Assembly: GCA_044433405.1 (NCBI GenBank) | Contig: JAWXTQ010000140.1 | Coordinates: 1-5,371 of the forward strand | DNA length: 5,371 bases | Source: CAMQVM01 sp044433405 | GTDB lineage: Bacteria; Bacteroidota; Bacteroidia; Bacteroidales; Rikenellaceae | Reading direction: 5' to 3' | Shown: in pieces, positions 1 through 5,371 of the stretch | How the letters are laid out: each line of letters starts with the position of its first letter | Numbering within the stretch: position 1 is the first letter of the stretch | The notes under the pieces: generated by a model | The model's database searches: none | What the model was told of the DNA's origin: nothing | The model's input: only the letters and a program-made list of their open reading frames with translations | Made by a program: the position numbers and the translations under genes

Positions 1-790
1 GCTCTGCAAATCCTGCATCAACTGCCGCCCTAGAGGCTGCAACTTCACCACCAAGGAGTGCTGCAAGCTCGTGAAGTTTGTCGAAATTCTCTTTCGAACC
101 TACTCCATATCCACCTGCGATAATGATTGGTGCTCCTTTAATGTTGATTTTGCTCTCTGAGATGTGTCTATCTATGATTGTGACTGCAAAATCGCTAGGT
201 TTAACTATGTCTTTGTAATCTATTTTCTTAACTTCAAACTCAACTTTGCCTTGACGAGGTTCCATCTTCATTACACCCTCTCTAACTGTAGCCATTTGTG
301 GACGATGGTTAGGATTGATGATAGTTGCAATGATATTACCACCAAATGCTGGGCGAATTTGGTATAGTAAGTTTGTGTACTCTTTGCCAGTTTTAGCCTC
401 TTTGTGATCACCAATCTCTAGTGATGTACAGTCGGCAGTTAAACCGCTATGAAGTTTTGACGATACACGAGGTGCCAAATCGCGACCTAATGTGCTTGCG
501 CCAAACAGTGCAATTTGAGGCTGTTCTTGCTTGAAAAGGTGGCAAACAATCGCAGTGTGAGGGAGTGTGCGGTATGGGTATAACTCTTCTCCGTCAGCTA
601 CATGTATAATGTCAGCACCATATTGTGCTACTATCTCGATAGTCTCTTTTTTTAGATTGTTTCCAATTACTATTGCTTCGGTTTTACATCCTAGTTCTAA
701 GGCTAATTGTGAAGCTTTAGTAAGAAGTTCTTTACTTACATCAGCTACTTTACCTTCAGCTATCTCGCAATATACAAATATGTTATTCAT
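1..790 (-). CDS. etfA: Electron transfer flavoprotein alpha subunit, 3'-truncated by window edge
   Basis: EtfA pairs with EtfB to form the soluble FAD-containing heterodimer that carries electrons to or from acyl-CoA dehydrogenases. The frame is open from ATG at 790 to the left edge (263 codons seen). The N-terminal Rossmann-like domain carries GASTLGRDLAPR (about 98-108), GLTADCT (116-122), RPAFGGNIIATI (146-157) and RPQMATVREGVM (163-174), all classic EtfA signatures. The FAD-binding domain then begins with a glycine-rich AGGYGVGSKENF (225-236) and SRAAVDAGF (253-261). The sequence stops just before the expected VGQTGK and GISGA motifs, so about 75-80 residues lie outside the window. Many EtfA proteins have GGRG where this one has GGYG. 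The gene follows etfB after a 32-bp gap, and the upstream stretch is A/T-only with no Shine-Dalgarno. Identification is firm; the physiological partner is inferred. Confidence 0.96.
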   Translation of the reverse strand, partial: MNNIFVYCEIAEGKVADVSKELLTKASQLALELGCKTEAIVIGNNLKKETIEIVAQYGADIIHVADGEELYPYRTLPHTAIVCHLFKQEQPQIALFGASTLGRDLAPRVSSKLHSGLTADCTSLEIGDHKEAKTGKEYTNLLYQIRPAFGGNIIATIINPNHRPQMATVREGVMKMEPRQGKVEFEVKKIDYKDIVKPSDFAVTIIDRHISESKINIKGAPIIIAGGYGVGSKENFDKLHELAALLGGEVAASRAAVDAGFAE

Positions 791-822
791 AAAAAATGTT
801 TTTTGTTATTAGTTATTCGAAA

Positions 823-1698
823 TTAACCGATAGTGTGGTTAGCTATTAATTCTTGCACTAACGATTCAATGTCGCTATCAGTTGAGTTTAATTGTTTAGC
901 CTCTTTAGCGGTAAAAACAACATTTTCGATTTTTTTCACTTTAGTAGGTGAACCCGATAGGCCAAGGTGTTCTGCTTCTGCTTCTATAAAGTCAGCTCCC
1001 CACTCTTTAATGTTAAGATATGGTCGTTGCTCTCTAATGTCAGCATAATAATCTTCAGCCATGTTTTGAAGCTCAGTAGTGGTGACTGCATGTTTGTATT
1101 TCATCACTAACTTAGCGTTACGAGGGCGACAGTCAGGAGCTGAAGCGTTTACTGTAATAACTAATGGTAGCGCACCTTTTACCTGCTCGATGCCATTTTC
1201 TAGTCTACGCGTAATGATGATTTCATTATTTTCTATAGAATCAACACTTTCGCAATATGTGATTTGTGGAAGATCTAGCTTCTCTGCAACCTGAGGTCCA
1301 ACTTGTGCTGTATCACCATCAATTGCCTGACGACCTGCAATAATTAGGTCATATTCCATTTTTTTAATGGTTGTTGATAAAGCGTATGAAGTGGCAAGTG
1401 TGTCAGAGCCAGCAAATTTTCTATCTGAAAGCAATACGCCATCATCGGCACCTCTAAAAAGCCCCTCTCTGATAATGTCGGCAGCTTTTGATGGGCCCAT
1501 TGTTAAAATAGTAATCTTGCTAGGGTATCTCTCTTTAATTGAGAGTGCAACCTCAAGAGCGTTTAAATCTTCAGGGTTGAAGATTGTCTCTAAAGCACCA
1601 CGGTTGACAGTTCCGTCAGCCTTCATTGCATCTTTCCCTACATTTTTTGTGTCAGGTACCTGTTTAGCTAGTACCACGATATTCAACGGTTTACTCAT
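823..1698 (-). CDS. etfB: Electron transfer flavoprotein beta subunit, bifurcating type
   Basis: This is the beta subunit of the ETF heterodimer. It is 291 residues long, slightly longer than mitochondrial-type EtfB (about 255) and matching the longer anaerobe form. The N-terminus has VVLAKQVPDT (8-17) and NPEDLNALEVAL (41-52), typical of the family. The motif GRQAIDGDTAQVGP at 122-135 is the hallmark of EtfB proteins from anaerobes whose second cofactor is FAD rather than AMP, as in Bcd-Etf and Car-Etf complexes. CRPRNAKLVMKYKHA (190-204) and GLSGSPTKV (246-254) are further family matches. It is first in the etfBA unit, ends with TAA and is followed 32 bp later by etfA. A strong Bacteroidota-type promoter lies about 95 bp upstream. 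The subunit call is very secure. Actual flavin-based bifurcation (NADH plus ferredoxin) is inferred from the motif only. Confidence 0.96.
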   Translation of the reverse strand: MSKPLNIVVLAKQVPDTKNVGKDAMKADGTVNRGALETIFNPEDLNALEVALSIKERYPSKITILTMGPSKAADIIREGLFRGADDGVLLSDRKFAGSDTLATSYALSTTIKKMEYDLIIAGRQAIDGDTAQVGPQVAEKLDLPQITYCESVDSIENNEIIITRRLENGIEQVKGALPLVITVNASAPDCRPRNAKLVMKYKHAVTTTELQNMAEDYYADIREQRPYLNIKEWGADFIEAEAEHLGLSGSPTKVKKIENVVFTAKEAKQLNSTDSDIESLVQELIANHTIG

Positions 1699-1752
1699 GA
1701 AAAGAAATATTTAATTTATTTAGTTAATTTGTTTTTTCTACTCTTTAATGGG

Positions 1753-1773
1753 CTAACTATGTTTTGTAGTTAG
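1753..1773. repeat. Inverted repeat in the etfBA leader
   Basis: Perfect 7-bp arms CTAACTA (1753-1759) and TAGTTAG (1767-1773) flank a 7-nt spacer. The element lies about 10-30 nt downstream of the predicted etfBA transcription start, so it could form a weak hairpin in the mRNA leader or serve as a DNA operator for a dimeric regulator. The stem has only two G/C pairs and no U-run follows it, so it is not a convincing terminator. Its function is unknown. Confidence 0.4.
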
Positions 1774-1790
1774 ATACAAAAAAGATAGGC

Positions 1791-1821
1791 CAAAGTTATA
1801 AATAATAATTTATAAATCAAA
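1791..1821 (-). promoter_or_regulatory. Bacteroidota-type promoter for etfBA
   Basis: Read on the minus strand, a -33 element TTTG (1821-1818) is followed after exactly 19 bp by a -7 element TAACTTTG (1798-1791). This matches the Bacteroides consensus TTTG / TAnnTTTG at every defined position. Transcription should start near 1783-1787 and give a leader of about 85-90 nt before the etfB ATG at 1698. The DNA just upstream (about 1800-1860) is almost pure A/T, as expected of a strong promoter in this phylum. Confidence 0.75.
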
Positions 1822-1875
1822 TTTTTTTGAATATTTTTCTTTAGTTTCTCTTTATGAAATGTTATATGGAAGTAG

Positions 1876-1908
1876 TGTGATAAACACATAAATGTGGCCT
1901 TGTTTTTG
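1876..1908 (+). promoter_or_regulatory. Weak candidate promoter for the lipocalin gene
   Basis: The best plus-strand candidate is TGTG (1876-1879), 21 bp, then TGTTTTTG (1901-1908). This compares with TTTG / TAnnTTTG with one mismatch in each element. It would give a leader of roughly 35 nt before the ATG at 1949. Nothing else in the 250-bp divergent spacer fits better, but in such AT-rich DNA the match could be chance. Confidence 0.25.
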
Positions 1909-1948
1909 TAATAATCTCAAAAAGTTAATAATATAAAATTTAACTATT

Positions 1949-2443
1949 ATGGTGTTGATTTGTGTGTCAATGGTGTTTCTGTTTCTTAGCTGTAGTAGTG
2001 TTTCGGTTGCAGTGATGAGTGATTTCGAAATAGATAAATATATGGGTGAGTGGTATGAAATTGCTCGATATGATCATTTTTTTGAGCGCAATTTGTCAAA
2101 TGTAACGGCAAAATATGTGTTACGCGATGATGGCAAGGTAGGTGTGACTAACAGTGGATTCAACACCAAAAAACAGCAGTGGAGTAGTGTTGATGCAGTA
2201 GCTGTAAGAACAAAAAAGCCCAATTATTTAAGGCTCTATTTTGTTCCTATTTTTGGATCAAGCTATCGAGTAGCCTACATAGATGAACATTACACTACCG
2301 CACTAGTGACAGGCAGGGGAAAGCGATATTTATGGTTTCTCTCTCGCACCCCACAGCTTACCGCTGCCCAGAAAGAGGAGTTAATTGAACAAGCGAAAAT
2401 TTTAGGTTTTGATACCTCTAAATTGTTGTATGTAGATCATTGA
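1949..2443 (+). CDS. blc: Bacterial lipocalin (Blc-type), probable lipoprotein
   Basis: The 164-residue protein resembles E. coli Blc (177 residues), an outer-membrane lipocalin that binds lysophospholipids and fatty acids. A hydrophobic N-terminus (residues 2-14) ends at FLSC with Cys15, a likely lipidation site though an imperfect lipobox. The first lipocalin conserved region is YMGEWYEIARYDHFFER (31-47), containing the GxW motif (G33, W35), and is followed by LSNVTAKY (49-56). Later regions include YRVAYIDEHYTTALV (106-120) and LWFLSRTP (128-135), whose Arg133 is the conserved closing Arg of the fold. An in-frame TAA at 1934-1936 makes ATG 1949 the first possible ATG. There is no Shine-Dalgarno. 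The signal peptide oddly lacks a Lys/Arg n-region. After the Cys (CSSVSVAV) there is no acidic surface-export signal, which suggests anchoring on the periplasmic side. The gene is divergent from etfBA and convergent with mnmA, so it is probably monocistronic. Family is certain; ligand and leaflet are inferred. Confidence 0.92.
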   Translation: MVLICVSMVFLFLSCSSVSVAVMSDFEIDKYMGEWYEIARYDHFFERNLSNVTAKYVLRDDGKVGVTNSGFNTKKQQWSSVDAVAVRTKKPNYLRLYFVPIFGSSYRVAYIDEHYTTALVTGRGKRYLWFLSRTPQLTAAQKEELIEQAKILGFDTSKLLYVDH

Positions 2444-2463
2444 TGAGTAGTTTACTATAATGG

Positions 2464-2478
2464 TTAGCGAAAAGCTAA
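2464..2478. terminator. Possible weak bidirectional terminator hairpin
   Basis: In the 59-bp spacer between the convergent lipocalin and mnmA stops, TTAGC (2464-2468) and GCTAA (2474-2478) are perfect inverted arms around a 5-nt A-rich loop. The location is right for a shared terminator. The stem is only 5 bp, and neither strand shows a proper U-run immediately after it, so this is a tentative call. Confidence 0.3.
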
Positions 2479-2502
2479 GCGTTTAAAAATGGTTCAGGGA
2501 TG

Positions 2503-3543
2503 TCACATGCGAGCTATATACCCTCCACCAACAACCCTATCGCCAATATAAAATACTACAGGTTGGCCAGCAGTTAGCGCCCATGCTTTGTCGGATAATA
2601 GCCTTACAAATATTTGAGTTTTTGATAATATCTCAATAGTGCAATACCCTGTTGGATTGTCTCCAATTCCCCTTACCTTTACTGTTAATTCTCTGCTGTA
2701 TATCGCCTCATCTATAGCTACAAAGCTGTAGTCTCTTATAAAGAAAGAGTCGCTATATAGCTCATCTCTCTCTCCAACGACAATCAAATTTTCGTTGCGG
2801 TTAATCTCAACAACGCATAGTGGTTTGTTGATTGGCAAGCCTTTGCGCTGAGCAAGTGTGTAGAATGGATATCCTTCGTGGTGTCCTAATATGTTAGAGT
2901 TTCGGTCAACAATCAACCCTCCGTTTAGTTTTGAAACATCGGGATATTCGTTTTTTAGTAGCTCTTTGTAGCCACCTTTACCCAAAAAACAGACTCCCAT
3001 GCTCTCGCTCTTCGAGGTGAGGTAGTCAATGTTGCTTTGGCTTACCATTTTTATTATATCTCTCTTTGTGCTGCCTCCCAGTGGCATAACACACCCTTTT
3101 AGGGTCTCTTGTGAGAGTTTCCAGAGATAGTATGACTGATCTTTGAGTTCATCCACCCCCTTAGTGATGTAGAGTAGCGAATCAATCTTTGTTATTTGTG
3201 CATAGTGGCCAGTAGCCCAATGAGTGGCGTTGTGGCTGAGCGCGTGATTTTTAATCACCTCCCATTTTATGCTACAGTTGCATTCCACACATGGCGATGG
3301 AGTTAATCCCTCTATATAAGCATTGCAAAAAGGATCTATAATAGCCTCTTTAAAATGGGTTGAAATGTCAACTTCTTCTATTTCAATGCCCAGTTTCTCG
3401 GCTAGTATAGAGCTGCTATCATGTGTGGTGTCACTCAGCGTTTTAAAAGTGACACCCTTAATATCGTAACCTCTGTTTTTTAATATTAATACTGTTGCAG
3501 CGCTGTCAATTCCGCCACTTACCCCAACCGAAATAGTGCTCAT
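2503..3543 (-). CDS. mnmA: tRNA-specific 2-thiouridylase, MnmA family (short divergent paralog)
   Basis: MnmA uses ATP to adenylate U34 of the Lys, Glu and Gln tRNAs and then inserts sulfur to make 2-thiouridine. The 346-residue protein starts with the PP-loop SGGIDS (9-14). The first catalytic-type cysteine lies in TPSPCVECN (81-89, C85 or C88). GHYAQI (112-117) and KDQSYYLW (134-141) follow. The second cysteine is C185 in SMGVCFLG (181-188), where classic MnmA has SQDICF. YTLAQRKGLPI (228-238) matches the central-domain signature, and AGQPVVFY (325-332) closes the C-terminal barrel. It lacks most of the Cys-containing insert that usual family members carry between the PP-loop strand and LGI. 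This resembles the second MnmA copies known in Bacteroides. TGA-TAT lies directly before the ATG, so 3543 is the first possible ATG in frame. Whether it is the main thiolase or a paralog cannot be told here. Confidence 0.92.
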   Translation of the reverse strand: MSTISVGVSGGIDSAATVLILKNRGYDIKGVTFKTLSDTTHDSSSILAEKLGIEIEEVDISTHFKEAIIDPFCNAYIEGLTPSPCVECNCSIKWEVIKNHALSHNATHWATGHYAQITKIDSLLYITKGVDELKDQSYYLWKLSQETLKGCVMPLGGSTKRDIIKMVSQSNIDYLTSKSESMGVCFLGKGGYKELLKNEYPDVSKLNGGLIVDRNSNILGHHEGYPFYTLAQRKGLPINKPLCVVEINRNENLIVVGERDELYSDSFFIRDYSFVAIDEAIYSRELTVKVRGIGDNPTGYCTIEILSKTQIFVRLLSDKAWALTAGQPVVFYIGDRVVGGGYIARM

Positions 3544-3588
3544 ATATCATTAAATTTATGCCGCAATATAGTAAAATATCTTTAAAGA

Positions 3589-3620
3589 CAAAACTGTTTT
3601 AGAGCATACCTATCGCCAAC
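3589..3620 (-). promoter_or_regulatory. Probable promoter for mnmA
   Basis: On the minus strand, GTTG (3620-3617) is followed by a 20-bp spacer and CAGTTTTG (3596-3589). Compared with TTTG / TAnnTTTG there is one mismatch in each element, and the spacing is right. The predicted start near 3582 gives a leader of about 40 nt before ATG 3543. The rest of this 104-bp intergenic gap (3544-3647) holds only a short palindrome. Confidence 0.42.
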
Positions 3621-3647
3621 CATCCAAAAATATTAGGCCTAAAATCT

Positions 3648-3944
3648 CTATTTAACGGTAAATTCGAATTCGTAAGTGCCGAATAATCCGTTGCCGTCTG
3701 TACACTCAATAGTTCCTATATAGTCGGCCTCAGTGTCTGAGGTGAAGAACCAAAATCTTCGATTGCCACTATCCGTAGTCGTTGCATCAGGTCTCCAAAA
3801 TAGGTCGGTTGTTAGTATAGGTGTTTGGTCTAACGTCCTTTCTACGTCAGGTGTATAGAAAGTTTTGTTTTTATAAAAACTTTTGGCTCTTGTAATGTTG
3901 TAGACGCTAAGTAAAAAGTCGTCAGGAAAATGTTCGCGCGTGAG
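3648..3944 (-). pseudogene. MG2-like gene, segment 3: frameshifted C-terminal tail
   Basis: A stop-free minus-strand frame runs from just after TAA 3945-3947 to TAG 3648-3650 (98 codons plus stop). It has no ATG near its beginning. From about 3926 on it reads PDDFLLSVYNITRAKSFY, then KTFYTPD, LFWRPD, FFTSD and GTIECTDGNGLFGTYEFEF. These match the terminal section of the MG2-like family (YTPD, LYWNP, FYTSD, then a closing G-rich strand). It therefore belongs to the gene above and is displaced by one frame. This accounts for the 270-odd bases between the central segment and the mnmA promoter that otherwise look empty. Confidence 0.75.
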
Positions 3945-5073
3945 TTACTATTTTCCCCTCTGAATCCCCAACTCTGTATTTCATGCCAAAAATAGGAGTT
4001 ATTCTCTCTCCGAAATAGAAAGGATCATCAGGATCTTCAGGGTGGTGGGTGACTCCTAGTTCGTAGTCGTTTATTATTGGTAATCCTCCTGATTTTAAAT
4101 GACAATCACACACCCATGCTTTTTGTTGAACCGCTTGTTCAATGCTGTCTAGGTTTAGCATAAACGCATCACGATTTAGTAATCTTCTTTGCTCGCTATT
4201 CATAACCAGGATTTTGTTTAAGAAAATAGGGTAGAGATCACAAAGTACCGCTTGTGAATACTTCATCGAGTCTTGACGTGTTACTGAGTTGAACGATTCA
4301 TACAAAGAGAGCCCCTTTCTTAGAGAGTCGATAACAGAGAAAGACTCTTCAACGCTAACTTTTGCCCTGCTTGATCTTCCAAGCATAGGTTTTATGTAGA
4401 TGTATTCGCCTCTATGTTGGTTTATCATAGGAGCGGTAATTTCGAAATAATGGCCAGATGAGTCGGTATGAATGATATCTTTGTTATTCTCAGAACCTGC
4501 AATGTTTAACACGTGCATTGACTCTGAAATGCCTAAAATATCGCTGTAAAACGACTGTTCATCGCTGTTTTGAGCCTTTGTTCTTCTTCTATCTGTCATT
4601 GTTATTTCGCCAGGTATGCTCTCTAATATAAAGGGCACTTCATCTTTTAAGGCTTCATTTAGATTCCAATCATATTTACACCAACCTTGTGTTAATAGTA
4701 GTAAATCCATATCGTCAAGCCTATCCTTGTTTGATTTGTCAAAATAGCTTGCAGGGTTGTGTATTCTTCCTCTGATTTGTGAGGTCAAATGATTATGGCT
4801 AAGTATGTTATTTGTGTTTTCGACATCTTTTGATAGTTTGTTAACTACCGATATTGCCATTGAAGCCTTGACTGGGTCACCTTTATCATCTGTTATTTTT
4901 ATATTCATAATAACTTGATTGCGCTTTCCATATCTATTTCTCACCTGCTGAAGAGAAATATTGAGGTTTTGATTAGAATTCAGATAAACTAACCTCTCCG
5001 AAACAGGCATTAAGTCGCTATCAAAAAGTGTAAACTCAGTAATCCCTTGATATTTAAATTCTGATAAAGGCAC
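3922..5073 (-). pseudogene. MG2-like gene, segment 2: central region
   Basis: This is the longest surviving frame, about 383 codons, ending at TGA 3922-3924. The frame opens after a TAA at 5080-5082. The only nearby start is a GTG at 5073, with no ribosome binding site, so independent translation is doubtful. Its early part has GITEFTLFD and MPVSERLVYLN, then MNIKITDDKGDPVKASMAIS (an MG-type beta-sandwich). DDMDLLLLTQGWCKYDW follows, corresponding to the family's LDLLLLTQGWRRYDW landmark. The second half is more divergent, with a Ser/Asp-rich turn DSSGHYFEI. No signal peptide or membrane segment is visible. Annotators may call this piece a stand-alone hypothetical protein. Confidence 0.75.
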
Positions 5074-5371
5074 AACACTTTATGCTTTTGTATGATGAAA
5101 ACATTTTGTCTTTCTTGTTAATCATCAAAATATCGGTAGAATCTCTATAGAAACTCCCCTTGCTAAATAATTCAAGTTTATATGCCCCCTCTGCAATCTC
5201 AAGATCTAACTCTAGATTACCAGCTACATGGCCATGAATGATAGGATACCACTCCTGCATAACGCTCCTACCTAGACTGTCGCTTAGTGTCACATACAAC
5301 GCCTTGCTCTCGGTAGATATAGCTTGGTTAGTGCGGTAAAATTGACTAGCTTTAAACCAGATTGTCTCCCC
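5054..5371 (-). pseudogene. MG2-like gene, segment 1: N-terminal MG domain
   Basis: The frame is open from the right edge and ends at TAA 5054-5056 (105 codons plus stop). It begins GETIWFKASQFYRTNQ, the typical opening strand of the MG2 domain in this family, then LYVTLSDSLGR and later GAYKLELFSKGSF, corresponding to the usual GxYxLRAYT strand. The upstream residues show that the protein does not start at TTG 5299; that is an internal codon. The last residues before the stop (about 7 codons) are probably out-of-frame, because the family sequence resumes in the next frame. Confidence 0.72.

Larger units (their letters stand above)
3648..5371 (-). pseudogene. Broken MG2/macroglobulin-like envelope protein gene, 5' end outside window
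   Basis: Three consecutive minus-strand segments in shifted frames together follow the plan of the large (about 850-900 residue) Bacteroidota proteins with an alpha-2-macroglobulin-like MG2 domain. These are normally exported, and their function is unknown. The N-terminal part has GETIWFKA and LYVTLSD. The middle has LPL-like then FTLFD and SERLVY, and later LLLLTQGW. The end has FYTPD, LFWRPD, FFTSD and GTIECTDGNG, which match the family's usual last section. The coding sequence is interrupted near 5057-5082 and again near 3925-3947. About 250 residues expected between the first and second segments are absent. Each remaining segment still reads like well-preserved protein, so decay looks recent, or part of the damage is assembly error. 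The signal peptide and promoter would lie beyond the right edge. Family assignment rests on remembered motif order, not a search. Confidence 0.75.

Noticed and set aside
164..812. Plus-strand open frames at 164-367 and 567-812
   Set aside because: They are antisense to etfA, whose minus-strand frame is continuous and carries clear family motifs. Their translations resemble nothing recognisable.
833..1714. Plus-strand open frames at 833-1048, 1079-1294 and 1367-1714
   Set aside because: All lie antisense to etfB and have low-complexity Ser/Phe/Ala-rich translations typical of shadow frames.
3633..3642. Perfect palindrome TTAGGCCTAA between the MG2-like tail and mnmA, close to T-rich DNA
   Set aside because: A 10-bp palindrome without a loop cannot form a useful terminator stem (only about 3 pairs once a loop is allowed). 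It may be chance.
3922..3950. Programmed +1 frameshift as the preferred explanation for the split MG2-like gene
   Set aside because: TTT TCC TGA looks superficially shift-prone, but no Shine-Dalgarno-like stimulator or clear downstream structure is visible. The gene also has a second, deletion-linked break, so decay is simpler.
1..5371. tRNA or rRNA genes, CRISPR arrays, insertion sequences, attachment sites
   Set aside because: No cloverleaf-like segments, repeat-spacer pattern, transposase motifs or paired terminal repeats were seen on either strand.

Overview
The window is AT-rich chromosomal DNA that reads as Bacteroidota, most likely Bacteroidales. Four things support this. The start codons lack Shine-Dalgarno sequences and sit behind A/T-only leaders. 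A textbook Bacteroidota promoter (TTTG, 19 bp, TAnnTTTG) precedes the ETF genes. There is a second-type MnmA like those carried as paralogs in Bacteroides. The right end holds a macroglobulin (MG2)-like envelope protein of a kind that is common in this phylum. The standard bacterial code fits, with TAA, TGA and TAG all used as stops. I cannot name the species.

Layout: positions 1-1698 (minus strand) carry etfB followed by etfA, the two subunits of an electron transfer flavoprotein of the bifurcating/anaerobic type. etfA runs off the left edge and lacks about its last 75-80 residues. A 250-bp divergent intergenic region (1699-1948) holds the etfBA promoter and a 7-bp inverted repeat in its leader. 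Positions 1949-2443 (plus) encode a bacterial lipocalin of the Blc type, probably a lipoprotein. It converges on an mnmA-family tRNA 2-thiouridylase gene at 2503-3543 (minus), which has its own probable promoter at about 3589-3620.

From 3648 to the right edge (minus) lies a broken gene for a large MG2/macroglobulin-like cell-envelope protein. It has three reading-frame segments: 5371-5054, then 5073-3922, then a 3' tail at about 3944-3648 that continues the family's C-terminal sequence in another frame. The first break coincides with the apparent loss of roughly 250 residues that usually separate the N-terminal MG domain from the later part. The second looks like a single-base shift. This is best read as a pseudogene with at least two lesions, unless assembly errors explain it.

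The genes do not form one pathway. etfBA is one transcription unit, probably serving an acyl-CoA dehydrogenase encoded beyond the left edge. The lipocalin and mnmA are independent housekeeping or envelope genes, and the MG2 gene is a decaying neighbour. I see no convincing evidence for a new biological system. The broken gene is the most interesting item.
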